Origin: an uncultured Clostridia bacterium
Lineage (GTDB): Bacteria; Bacillota; Clostridia; TANB77; CAG-508
NCBI GenBank assembly: GCA_947624405.1
Contig: CANQKB010000003.1
Span: 1-38,349 of the forward strand
Length of the DNA: 38,349 nt
Direction: 5' to 3'
The first letter of the stretch is position 1; each line of letters opens with the position of its first letter. The notes beneath the pieces are model-generated. The model had not been told where the DNA came from. It searched no databases and worked only from the letters and a program-made list of their open reading frames with translations. Position numbers and translations under genes: made by a program. Below are positions 1-10,610 of the stretch, piece after piece.

Positions 1-2134
1 GTGCTTTCAGCTGGAAGCATGATACCTGCTGACCTTAGAATTATTGCATCAAAAGATTTATATGTTGGGCAATCTTCTCTAACTGGTGAATCTGAAAGTG
101 TAAAAAAATCAGCTGAAAACGAACTTTCAATTGATGAAATTGATAATATCTCTGACCTAGATTCAATTTGTTTTATGGGAACTAACGTTGTATCTGGTAG
201 TGCAAAAGGTGTAGTTATTAAGACTGGTAATTCAACATATTTTGGAAAAGTTGCTCGTACTATTAATGATGGTAAACCAAAAACTGCCTTTGAAAAAGGT
301 ATTGAAAGTATTAGTAAATTCCTTATTCGTTTAATGCTATTTATGATACCTCTTGTTTTTTTCCTGAATGCATGGAAACATGATATAATAACAGCATTTA
401 CATTTGCAGTTGCTATTGCTATTGGTATCACACCTCTTCTACTACCTGTAATATTATCTTCAAGCTTATCTAAAGGTGCTGTTAGAATGTCTAAGAAAAA
501 AACTATTGTTAAAAAATTAGATTCTATACAAAACTTCGGAGCAATAAATATTTTATGTACAGATAAAACTGGTACTTTAACAGAAGATAAAATAGTTCTT
601 GAAAAATACTTAGATACTAAAGGAGAAGAAGATTATAGAGTTCTTAAACATGCTTTTTTAAATGCATATTTTCAAACTGGATTAAAAGGAAATATGGATG
701 AAGCTGTTATTAATAGAGCACTTGAACATGATATGGAACCTCTAAAAACTAAGTATAAAAAAGTTGATGAAATTCCTTTTGATTTTTCTCGCAGACGTTT
801 ATCTGTTATTGTAAATGATGGAGAAAAATCTCAACTCATCACAAAAGGTGCTGTTGAAGAAATTTTAAGTATCTGTACATTTATAGATTACAAAGGTGAG
901 GTTTCTCGCATTACAAAAGAAGATAAAGAAAATATTTTAAAAATTTCAAAATCTCTAAATCAAGAAGGTTTTAGAGTTCTTGCTGTATGCCAAAAAAATA
1001 ATATTAATGGTATTACACACTTTACAGTTGCAAATGAGAATGAAATGGTGCTTCTTGGATTTATAGGTTTTTTAGATCCACCAAAAGAAAGTGCAAAAGA
1101 ATCTATTGAAAAGCTAAATAAAGCTGGTGTTCGCGTTATGGTTTTAACTGGAGATAACGCAGAAGTCACTCGTGCTATTTGTAGCAAAGTTGGTATAAAT
1201 TCTAAAAATATCATTCTCGGTAGTATGCTTGATAAATTATCTGATATTGCAGTCATGAGATTATTCAAAAGAGCTAATATTTATGCTAAGCTTTCACCTA
1301 TTCAAAAAGCAAGAATCGTAAGACTTTTGAAAGAAGCTGGTAACACTGTCGGCTATATGGGAGATGGAATCAATGATAGCCCTTCTCTTACCAATGCAGA
1401 TGTTGGTATTTCCGTTGATACTGCTGTTGACATTGCAAAAGAAACTGCCGATATTATCTTACTTGAAAAAGATTTAAACGTACTTTTAGATGGTGTTACT
1501 GAGGGTAGACGTACATTTGTTAATTTAATGAAATATATTAAACTTGCAACAAGTTTTAACTTTGGTGAAGTTATGTCTGTTATTATTGCAAGCATTTTGC
1601 TCCCTTTTCTTCCTGAGACACCAATTCAGTTATTAGTTGAAGGACTTTTATACGATTTTGGGCAAATGACTTTACCTTTTGATAATGTTGATAAAGAAGA
1701 TTTAAAAAAGCCGAAAAAGTTGTCTATTACCAGTTTAAAACATTTTATGCTATATATGGGACCTCTTAGTTCTGCTTTTGATATGATAGTTTTTGCATAT
1801 CTTATCTTCGTATTTAAATTACATGATCCTGCTACTTTCCAATCTGTATGGTTTAGTTACAGTATCGTTTCAAACTTAGTTGGTATGCATATTATTAGAA
1901 CTTCAAAAACACCTTTTGTAGAAAGTAATGCTCATAGAGCAGTATATCTCTCTTCTATTACTTTAATTATAATACGGAATACTCATACCATTTACTCCTT
2001 TAGGTGCTTTAATTGGGCTTGTACCTCTTGCATTCCAACATATTCTAATGATAGCTTGTGTAACATTCCTTTATTGTATTATCGCAGGAATTGCGAAAAA
2101 GAACTATATGAAAAAATATCATGAGTGGATTTAA
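1..2134 (+). CDS. mgtA: Magnesium-translocating P-type ATPase (5' partial); C-terminus restored by +1 shift at CGG 1975-1977
   Basis: Motifs CTDKTGTLTED, LTGDNAEVTRAICSKVGI, GYMGDGINDSPSL. After skipping C1975 the frame reads GILIPFTPLGALIGLVPLAFQHILMIACVTFLYCIIAGIAKKNYMKKYHEWI* ending 2134. Confidence 0.9.
1975..1977 (+). other. CGG frameshift site, mgtA: ATA|C|GGA ATA
   Basis: In-frame CGG; +1 continues to conserved C-terminus. Confidence 0.9.
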
Positions 2135-2143
2135 AATTATCCT

Positions 2144-2179
2144 AAAAAAAACTCTCTGGCTTAGCCAAAGAGTTTTTTT
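2144..2179. terminator. Bidirectional intrinsic terminator between convergent genes
   Basis: AAAAAAACTCT-cTGGCttaGCCAa-AGAGTTTTTTT hairpin with A and T tracts. Confidence 0.85.
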
Positions 2180-2180
2180 C

Positions 2181-3125
2181 TTAAACCCAAATCTTCATAA
2201 GTTTTAAATTTCCCAATATTGTGTATTCTCCAAGTGTTGCTGGAATAAGGAATGTATCTCCTTTTTCAATAGTTCGTATGAAGTTTCCTGCTTTAATACT
2301 TCCGCTTCCTTCTATTGCAACATATGCATAAAATGTTGATTTAGTTGAATTGTCATTTTCTGTTCCATTTACTTTGATAATATCAATATTAAATATATCA
2401 GATTTATATATATTCTCATTTTTGTTTAATTTACTATAATTGCAAACTTTATTTTCGTTATTTAAATTAATTACATCTAAAGCTTTTTCTTTGTGTAATT
2501 CTCTTGGTTTACCATTTTTATCTACTCTATTCCAGTCATATACCCTATATGTTATATCACTGCTTTGTTGGACTTCACACACAACTACTCCATCCATAAT
2601 TGCATGAATAGTTCCTGACGGTATAGGTATAAAATCACCTTTATGCACATCTATATAATTAACATTCTCTTCTATATCGTCAATAGCATTTTTTAGCTTA
2701 TCCTTTGTTACTCCTTCTTTTAATCCATATACAATTTTAGCATTTTCTTTACATTCCATTACATACCAAACTTCAGACTTTCCAGAATCATTCTCATTTT
2801 TGTTTGCATATTCATCATTTGGATGCACTTGTATTGATAAATTTCTATTTGCATCTATGAATTTAGTAAGTATGGGAAATTTTTCTAATGGCATACAGTT
2901 TGTACCAAAAATTTGCTTTTTAACTTTTTCATCATTGAACAAATCATACAAACTTTTGCCTTTAAATTCAGTGTTTTGAATCAAGCTAAGTCCATTCTTA
3001 TGTGCAGATATTTCCCAGCTCTCTCCTATGTCATCTCCTACTACATTTCTTTTAAATATTTTTGATATATTATTTCCACCCCATATTACATGCTTATATA
3101 CGGGTTCGAAAAATATAGGTTCCAT
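2181..3125 (-). CDS. manA: Mannose-6-phosphate isomerase, class I
   Basis: MEPIFFEPVYKHVIWGG..., LSIQVHPNDEYA, GDFIPIPSGTIHAI motifs. Confidence 0.93.
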   Translation of the reverse strand: MEPIFFEPVYKHVIWGGNNISKIFKRNVVGDDIGESWEISAHKNGLSLIQNTEFKGKSLYDLFNDEKVKKQIFGTNCMPLEKFPILTKFIDANRNLSIQVHPNDEYANKNENDSGKSEVWYVMECKENAKIVYGLKEGVTKDKLKNAIDDIEENVNYIDVHKGDFIPIPSGTIHAIMDGVVVCEVQQSSDITYRVYDWNRVDKNGKPRELHKEKALDVINLNNENKVCNYSKLNKNENIYKSDIFNIDIIKVNGTENDNSTKSTFYAYVAIEGSGSIKAGNFIRTIEKGDTFLIPATLGEYTILGNLKLMKIWV

Positions 3126-3203
3126 TTGTTTTCTCTCTTTCTATTTAAACTATTTTTACTCATACTTCTATATTTTACCATATTTTTTCAGTTTTTGCAA
3201 CCC

Positions 3204-4931
3204 CTATACTTCGCACATTTGAAGCATACTATTTTTTAGTTCTTCTAATTCTGCATTTGCCTCTTCCATTGTAGCCTTTTTCACACCCATATAGAACTTA
3301 ATTTTTGGTTCTGTTCCTGATGGACGTACACAGCACCAAGCATCATTTTCAAGTGCATAATACAATACATTTGATACAGGAAGTTCTGTTTCTCCTTTTT
3401 CTCCTGTAATTAAATTATGAGTAACTTTTGTTTTATAATCTCTAATTTCTTCTACCTTAAATTTACCAACATTACTTGAAGGATTATTTCTTAGTTTATC
3501 CATTATTTTGCTAATCTTTTCTTGTCCATCTATTCCTTTCATAGTAATTGTTTGAAGAGTTTCTCTATAATAGCCATATTTTTCATATATTTTTATCATT
3601 TGTTCCCATAATGTTAATCCCTGTGCTTTATAGAATGCCGCTGCTTCTGCAAGTAACATTACTGCAACAACAGAGTCTTTATCTCTTGCATGTGTACCTG
3701 CAAGACAACCATAACTTTCTTCAAAACCAAATAAATATTCATAGCTATTATTTTGTTCAAAGAATTTTATTTGCTCTCCAATGAATTTAAATCCTGTTAG
3801 TGTTTCTATTTCTTTTATTCCATATTCTTTTGCAAGTGCTTTTGTCATATTAGATGATACTATCGTTGTAACTATTGCTCCATTTTTTGGAATCATTCCT
3901 CTCTTTTTCTTCTCTGATAAAATATATTCTGCAATTAATAATGCTGACATATTACCTGTAAATGTTACATATTCTCCTGTTTTTGGATCTTTTGCATACA
4001 CACCAAGTCTATCTGCATCAGGGTCAGTTGCAAGCACAACATCAGCATTTTTTTCTTTTGCAAGCTTTAATGCTAAATCAAATGCTTTTGGATCTTCTGG
4101 ATTTGGATAACTAACTGTTGGAAAATTACCATCTGGTAATTCTTGTTCAGGTACTACATATACATTCTTAAATCCAAGCTCTGCAAGTATTCTTCTAACT
4201 GGTTTATTTCCTGTTCCATGTAATGGGGTATATACTATTGTTATTTCATCTGCCATTTTCTTTATAATATCCATATTTAGAGATTGTTTCTTCAATTCTT
4301 CCATGTATCTATCATCTATTTCTTTTCCTATTACATTATATAACCCTTTTGCAACCGCTTCTTCTTTTTCCATATTTTTTATTTCTGAATAATCTTTTAC
4401 ATTATTTACTTCTGTAATTATTTCTTTATCTCTAGGTGGAGTTACTTGTGCTCCATCTTCCCAATAAGCTTTATATCCATTGTATTCTGGTGGATTATGA
4501 CTTGCTGTAATTACAATTCCTGCTATACATCCAAGTTCTCTTACCGCAAATGAAAGTTCTGGAGTTGGTCTTAAAGATTCAAATCTATATGTTTTTATTC
4601 CATTTGCATTTAAAATTAGTGCTGCTTTTTCGCTAAATTCTGGAGACATATTTCTTGAATCATATGCAATAGCCACTCCTTTATCTTCTCCATGTTCCTT
4701 TTTTATATAGTTTGCAAGACCTTGTGTTGCTTTTCCTACTGTATAAATATTCATTCTGTTGGTTCCCGCTCCTATTACGCCTCTTAAACCTCCTGTACCA
4801 AATTCTAGTTCTTTATAGAACCTATCTTGTATTTCTTTTTCATTTCCCTTTATGCTTAATAACTCTTCTTTCGTTTTTTCATCAAATATTGGATTTTTAC
4901 ACCACTCCTCATATTTTTCTAAATAATCCAT
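3204..4931 (-). CDS. Phosphoglucomutase/phosphomannomutase (alpha-D-phosphohexomutase)
   Basis: TASHNPPEYNGYKAYWEDGAQ, ATDPDADRLGV, GFEESYGCLAGTHARDKD, RPSGTEPKIKFY motifs. Confidence 0.95.
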   Translation of the reverse strand: MDYLEKYEEWCKNPIFDEKTKEELLSIKGNEKEIQDRFYKELEFGTGGLRGVIGAGTNRMNIYTVGKATQGLANYIKKEHGEDKGVAIAYDSRNMSPEFSEKAALILNANGIKTYRFESLRPTPELSFAVRELGCIAGIVITASHNPPEYNGYKAYWEDGAQVTPPRDKEIITEVNNVKDYSEIKNMEKEEAVAKGLYNVIGKEIDDRYMEELKKQSLNMDIIKKMADEITIVYTPLHGTGNKPVRRILAELGFKNVYVVPEQELPDGNFPTVSYPNPEDPKAFDLALKLAKEKNADVVLATDPDADRLGVYAKDPKTGEYVTFTGNMSALLIAEYILSEKKKRGMIPKNGAIVTTIVSSNMTKALAKEYGIKEIETLTGFKFIGEQIKFFEQNNSYEYLFGFEESYGCLAGTHARDKDSVVAVMLLAEAAAFYKAQGLTLWEQMIKIYEKYGYYRETLQTITMKGIDGQEKISKIMDKLRNNPSSNVGKFKVEEIRDYKTKVTHNLITGEKGETELPVSNVLYYALENDAWCCVRPSGTEPKIKFYMGVKKATMEEANAELEELKNSMLQMCEV

Positions 4932-4958
4932 TTTAACCTCCTCTTAAAATATATTTTT

Positions 4959-6671
4959 TTATTTTTTTACCTGTAGTTCCATATGTAATTTTGAATAATT
5001 TTCATCACTTACATATACATCAAAATGCCCTGTTCCTATATCGACTTTTTTTACTCCCTCTGTTGTAACAGCAGTATTTTTAATCATAATAATTGCTACT
5101 TTTTTATCTTCTGTATTTTCTTCTAACACTGGTGACTTAAAGTATTTTTCATAATCACAATTTAAAGTTCCAAAGAAATAATATTCATCTAAATTAAAAG
5201 CATATACTTTATCATAATCTTGTTTTAAAAATTTTGCAAGTTTTATATGATCTGATATTAATGTCTCACCATTTAGATGAATATTTGACCACCATTGAAA
5301 TACTTTACTATTAATAGGTATTATAAATAACAAAAACACTACAAAACCTGCTATATATATGTTAGTATTTTTTATTTTACCTCTTCTTTTTAGTTCTAAC
5401 CATAATAGCACAATCACAAGAATTATTTCTATAATTAATAACCCCATCTTATTTTTTGTAACATTAAGGTAAAACAATGCTTCAAATACATATGCATCAA
5501 TTACAGATATATTATACGATGTTTTCACAAACCATACATCAATATATAATATTATCAAAGTGCAAATCAAATATATCCATTTCGATACTTTCATCTTTTT
5601 ATCTTTTAATTTCATAAACAAAAGTATATATGGAATCATAAATACAGCTAAATATCTAACACATATTTTCCACGGTAATATTTTATTTGCTTCTTCTGGT
5701 ATATACACAATTATAGAACTTTCTATTGCTGTTAATATTGTTGCAATTGCAATAAAGCTCAAAAATTTTCGGTCTTCTTTTGAATATTCCTTATAATTAA
5801 ATAATGGCATTAATACTGGTATCATTCCAAATGAAAATATTGAAAATATCAAATAGCAAAAAAATCCATATATAAAATATCCAACTTTTTTTAATGATAA
5901 TGGGAAAATGCTCATAATTTGCGTACTATAATGGTTTGTCCCAGTTTGAAAATCATTTATTGCATATATTATAAAAAGCCCTATTGAGATTATTACACAA
6001 AATATTAACCCCTCTATAAAAACATTACGTACTTCTTTCCAATCTTTTTCTTTTACATTGTAAATTAGCAAACATAAGAAATAACTTCCTGCAAAAACTA
6101 TTGCATATGATTTTGTAAAAAATATCAATGCTAATAAGAGTAAAATGATTGCTTCCCTTTTCATGCTCTTTTCTTCAGTAAATTTACAATATACAAAATA
6201 TGCTATCCATAAAAATATTGGATAATTAAGATTTTCTTGTATTAAGAAACTACTAGATAGCATATCTGGTACTATTAGCATAAATCCTGCAATGAACAAA
6301 GCTTTGAACTTGCTATCAAGTATTTTTTTGCCAAGTAAATATGCTGGAAATATGCTAGATACAATCAATAAAACACCTATCATTCTCATGATAAATAAGA
6401 TATTCTCTGGCGTATAAAAGAAATATGCAACAGATAAAATTATTGAATATACAACACAGCTATAATTCATTATCGTATATTCTCTTGAGAAATTACCTTC
6501 ATAGAAAAACGACCTTGCCATATTCACATATAAATCTTCATCATTTTGTACATATAATGGCATACTCATATTTTTTGCTATAAACCCATACAAAATAATG
6601 CCTACAATAAATAATATTATTAAGCACAATTTTGTATGTTTTTCTAACCATGATTCAATATTTACATTCAT
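4959..6671 (-). CDS. Multi-pass membrane protein, possibly GT39/GT-C-like glycosyltransferase
   Basis: 570 aa with many hydrophobic segments; located in polysaccharide cluster; no diagnostic motif read with certainty. Confidence 0.55.
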   Translation of the reverse strand: MNVNIESWLEKHTKLCLIILFIVGIILYGFIAKNMSMPLYVQNDEDLYVNMARSFFYEGNFSREYTIMNYSCVVYSIILSVAYFFYTPENILFIMRMIGVLLIVSSIFPAYLLGKKILDSKFKALFIAGFMLIVPDMLSSSFLIQENLNYPIFLWIAYFVYCKFTEEKSMKREAIILLLLALIFFTKSYAIVFAGSYFLCLLIYNVKEKDWKEVRNVFIEGLIFCVIISIGLFIIYAINDFQTGTNHYSTQIMSIFPLSLKKVGYFIYGFFCYLIFSIFSFGMIPVLMPLFNYKEYSKEDRKFLSFIAIATILTAIESSIIVYIPEEANKILPWKICVRYLAVFMIPYILLFMKLKDKKMKVSKWIYLICTLIILYIDVWFVKTSYNISVIDAYVFEALFYLNVTKNKMGLLIIEIILVIVLLWLELKRRGKIKNTNIYIAGFVVFLLFIIPINSKVFQWWSNIHLNGETLISDHIKLAKFLKQDYDKVYAFNLDEYYFFGTLNCDYEKYFKSPVLEENTEDKKVAIIMIKNTAVTTEGVKKVDIGTGHFDVYVSDENYSKLHMELQVKK

Positions 6672-6712
6672 TTATTATTCCCTTTCTCTTACGTAAAATC
6701 AAGTTGTCATTT

Positions 6713-8284
6713 TTATGTTAATTTATTTGTAATCTTATTTAAAGCTGATTTTGCATATTTCTTAGCTAAATCCTTTGTATATTTAAATTCTTTTGTTCTA
6801 AACATTAATACAATCAAAATAATATTTGAAACAATAACAGCAATTACTGCTTTTAAAATAAACATACCAAGCCCTGGCATACCATATGTTGCTCCAGCTA
6901 TGTATCTTACTGCTAAATATGTTGCTGTGTACATTATTACTGTTACAATTAAATAAATTATATATTTTATATAATATTTTGTACTTTTACTTTTTAACAC
7001 ATATTTAAAAGCTAGATGTGGTTCAACTGGTAAATCAACAACTAGTATAGTTACAATCGTTCCAATAAATACACCTGCAATTCCTATTGTTTTAACTAAT
7101 ATTAATGACACAACTAAATTAACTGCAACTTCCCACAAAGGCTTTGTTTTTCCATTCCAATATATTCCTGCTGCTTCGCAAAACATCCATGGTGTTTTTC
7201 TCATCATATCTAAATATAATCTAATTGATATGAGAATAGTTATAAATTCGCTCATCAAATAATTCTCATTTGAAATTACTAATATAAAAGGTCCTATCAA
7301 TGCTCCAAAACAACATGTGCAAAATGATGCTATCCAAAAATTAAGGAAATTTATGTTATAAAATACCTCTTGTTGAGCTTCTTCTGAACGTGTTACATGT
7401 AAATTTCCAACGCTTGATACAACCGCAGAAAATATTTGATTAATTAAAGTTGTCAATGCTTTTGTAATCATCAAATAATTTGAGTATATTCCTGTCATTA
7501 CAAGCCCTATATATTTTGATATAAGAAGATTATCTGTTGCATCTCTTATTATGCTACCAACTTTATGAAAAACCATTGCAACAACATTTTTCTTTATTTC
7601 TCCAAATGTTTCTTCATCTAATTTTTCTACTTCTTTTTCTTTAAGATATGGATATTGTTTCATTGCAATTCTAGATGCAATAAAGTTAGTCAAAATCGTT
7701 CCTACAACTTGAGCACCCAAATACCACATATAGTTACGTGTAACATATATCAATACAATTTGTATAATTGATATACTTACTGTTACTCCAGTTTGTATAG
7801 ATATGTCAAGGTATTTTTTCTGGTCACTTACAAGCAAAGTTCTATAATATGAATAAAAATACGATATTCCAGTATCAAAAACAAAAATCCAATATATAAT
7901 ATTAAGATTTGGTATGTTCTCTGGCATTTCATTTATGAAAAATCCATAAAATGGCGTAAAGGCAACACCTGCTATTAATATAAATGTACCAATTGCTCTA
8001 TATGCTTTTCTAAATAAATTCATTAATGCTTTTACTTTATTTGTATCATTATTTGCAAGCGGTTTATATAAGCTATAAGCTATTGCAGGTCCTATACCCA
8101 ATTCAACTAATTGCAAAGTTGTTAATATATCAGTAAATAATCCATTTACCCCTAAATATTCACCAATTACTCTTATAAAAGCAATACGAACTAATAACTT
8201 TATAAGTTGTTGTATAAGTTGTGCACCTATTGAAAATGCTGCATTTTTTACAGACTGCTTAGTTCTTTGCATTTTTTGTATCAT
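6713..8284 (-). CDS. Oligosaccharide flippase (Wzx-like, MOP superfamily)
   Basis: Multi-TM protein with MOP-like N-terminus (FIRVIGEYLGVNGLFTDILTTLQLVELGIGPAIAYSLYKPLA). Confidence 0.85.
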   Translation of the reverse strand: MIQKMQRTKQSVKNAAFSIGAQLIQQLIKLLVRIAFIRVIGEYLGVNGLFTDILTTLQLVELGIGPAIAYSLYKPLANNDTNKVKALMNLFRKAYRAIGTFILIAGVAFTPFYGFFINEMPENIPNLNIIYWIFVFDTGISYFYSYYRTLLVSDQKKYLDISIQTGVTVSISIIQIVLIYVTRNYMWYLGAQVVGTILTNFIASRIAMKQYPYLKEKEVEKLDEETFGEIKKNVVAMVFHKVGSIIRDATDNLLISKYIGLVMTGIYSNYLMITKALTTLINQIFSAVVSSVGNLHVTRSEEAQQEVFYNINFLNFWIASFCTCCFGALIGPFILVISNENYLMSEFITILISIRLYLDMMRKTPWMFCEAAGIYWNGKTKPLWEVAVNLVVSLILVKTIGIAGVFIGTIVTILVVDLPVEPHLAFKYVLKSKSTKYYIKYIIYLIVTVIMYTATYLAVRYIAGATYGMPGLGMFILKAVIAVIVSNIILIVLMFRTKEFKYTKDLAKKYAKSALNKITNKLT

Positions 8285-9437
8285 TCCTTCCTAAAATTCT
8301 GTCAATTAATTTCATATATTTTTTTGCTATTTTTTCTAGATTATATTCTTCTTCTAGTTTTTTGGCTATTTCTTCTAATTTTTCTTTTGATGGTTTATTA
8401 TTTAAAACTTCTAATATTTTATTTGCAAGTTCTTTTTCATCGATTGCATTTTCATAATAGAATACTTCATTCATTGTCGCCTCAGGAAGTGCTGTCTCTT
8501 TTGTTGATATTACTGGTATTTTGCAAAGTGCAGCTTCAACTGGTGTTCTTCCAAATCCTTCTCCTAATGATGTTGTTACAAATAAATCAGCATTATAAAA
8601 TAAAGCATTCCTATCTTCATCAGTTATATATGAAAGAATTGTTACTCTATCTTTTAAATTATTTTTTTCTATATAATCTAAAACTTCATTATAACCACTC
8701 TTACCTGAATTCAGCTCTGGTCTTCCTACTAATACCAATTTATGTGGAATCTTTTCCTTTATTTCATTGAATGCTTTTACAAGTGTTATTTGATTCTTAT
8801 ATCTAAAAAATGCATTTATATTAAAAATATACGGAGCCTCTGTTTTTATTATATCTACTACTTTTTTATTCCCTTTTTCTAATTTTTCAATAGAACTTGG
8901 TATTACAGTTATTTCTCCTTTATAATTAGGATTTATTTCCATGAGCCTTTTTTTTGAATATTCTGAAAGAGTAACTATATATTCTGATTTATTCATTAAC
9001 TCTACATTTTCTTTTTTTAGTTTTTCATATTCTACTGATTTTTTGTCAGCTATCTCATCTAAAGGTATCAAATCTAAAATAGCTATTGCTTTTTTCTGCT
9101 TATCTACTATTGAAACATTCTTGTTTATATATGGATATAGTATTATATCACATTTTTCTTTCTCTATCTTTTTCTTTTTTATATATTTAACGATTTTTAC
9201 GTTATTTATCCTTTTTATATATCTTACATTTTTAAACCATCTTTTTATTGGTACAACTTTATAATTTGAATATTTGTTTTTAAAATTTTCGTATAAATTA
9301 TCATTTACAAATAACACTATTTCATAGTCTTTATTTACTTTAGAAATTCCTTCTACAATTTCTTCTCCATATTTTCTAATACCACTAACTTCATCTTCTA
9401 AAATATATGTAAAATCTATTCCCACTTTATAGCTCAT
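8259..9437 (-). CDS. Glycosyltransferase, GT4-like
   Basis: VGIDFTYILEDEVSGIRKYGEEI, FVTTSLGEGFGRTPVEAALCKIPVISTKETALPE motif. Confidence 0.88.
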   Translation of the reverse strand: MSYKVGIDFTYILEDEVSGIRKYGEEIVEGISKVNKDYEIVLFVNDNLYENFKNKYSNYKVVPIKRWFKNVRYIKRINNVKIVKYIKKKKIEKEKCDIILYPYINKNVSIVDKQKKAIAILDLIPLDEIADKKSVEYEKLKKENVELMNKSEYIVTLSEYSKKRLMEINPNYKGEITVIPSSIEKLEKGNKKVVDIIKTEAPYIFNINAFFRYKNQITLVKAFNEIKEKIPHKLVLVGRPELNSGKSGYNEVLDYIEKNNLKDRVTILSYITDEDRNALFYNADLFVTTSLGEGFGRTPVEAALCKIPVISTKETALPEATMNEVFYYENAIDEKELANKILEVLNNKPSKEKLEEIAKKLEEEYNLEKIAKKYMKLIDRILGRNDTKNAKN

Positions 9438-9473
9438 AGCATCCCATTCCTTTCCAAGGAACCACTTAAGTTT

Positions 9474-10599
9474 TTAACTTATGACCTTTAATGTCTCTTT
9501 AGCACATTTTTCCCAAGAAAACTTCTTTACCTGTTCTAGTCCTTTTTCTATTCTTTTGCTTTTTTCTAACTCATCTAATTTCATAACTTCCATTACCTTT
9601 TTACCTAATTCTTCATAATTAAGTGTATCGTTATAATAAAATGCAACATCTCCTCCAACTTCTGGAAGTGATGAATTATTTGCCGTTACCACTAATGCTT
9701 TATTCGCCATTGCTTCTAATATTGGAAGTCCAAACCCCTCATATAGTGAAGGATATACGAAACATTTTGTATTCGCATATAAATATACTTTTTCTTCACT
9801 AGAAATATACCCTGGCATGATTATATCCTCTTTATACTTAGATTCTTCATAAAGTTTTATTACATTTTCATATTTCCATCCAAGTCCACCTGCAATTATT
9901 AATTTTAAATTTGTATTTTCTTTTTCTTTAATATAATTAAATGCTTTTATAAGTGTTTCTACATTTTTTCTAGGTTCTATTGTACTTATAAAAAATATAT
10001 ATGGTATATCTTTTATGCTGAATTTTTCTTTTATTTCTTTTTCTTGCTCATTAGTAATTTCTTTACTATTTTTAGAAATATTGGCTCCATTATAAACTAT
10101 TTTTATTTTATTATCTGGCACTTTGTATAAATCTATAATATCCTGTTTCGTTGCTTTTGAAATTGCTATAATTTCATCAGCATTTTTCATACTTTTACCT
10201 AAAAATATTTTTTGTACTAATGTATTTTTGAAAGAACCAACTGTCTTAAACTTTTTTATTGCTAAATCATGTATTGTTAATACGAATTTAATATTTTTCG
10301 TATATTTATTCTTTTTTGGAAGACAATGCTGTGTTCCCCAAAACACATCTACTTTATCTTCTTTTAGTATTTTAGGTAATTTGAAATAAATAAATAAACT
10401 TCCGCAAGCCACCGTTGTTTTCTTTTATTGTCATTTTTTTCTTTATTTCTTCATCTATATCTATAGATTTATTAGAATACAATATATATTTGTTTTCTGT
10501 ATCATTTAATTCACTTATTTCTTTTATAATTTTTTCAATATATATTGGTATTCCTGTTTTTTTACCATTTAACCCTCTAGCATCTATTCCTATAACCAC
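9474..10599 (-). CDS. Glycosyltransferase, GT4-like; two ORFs joined by +1 shift at CGG 10402-10404
   Basis: N-part MVIGIDARGLNGKKTGIPIYIEKI...ENNGGL joins GSLFIYFKLPKILKEDKVDVFWGTQHCLP...YEGFGLPILEAMA after skipping one C. Confidence 0.88.
10402..10404 (-). other. CGG frameshift site, glycosyltransferase: TTG|C|GGA AGT
   Basis: Codon 66 of the upstream ORF, exactly in frame. Confidence 0.9.
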
Positions 10600-10610
10600 T
10601 ACATTTCCTC

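Noticed and set aside
1217-1225. CGG strings such as ATT CTC GGT (mgtA), TTC GGA (537 region), ACG GGA (22296 region) as further shift sites
   Set aside because: There CGG spans codon boundaries (NNC GGN or NCG GNN) and the frame is maintained.
8267-8770. Antisense ORFs (also 960-1268, 3781-4110, 11188-11493, 12099-12500, 29586-29999, others)
   Set aside because: Low-complexity shadow ORFs opposite well-supported genes in AT-rich DNA.
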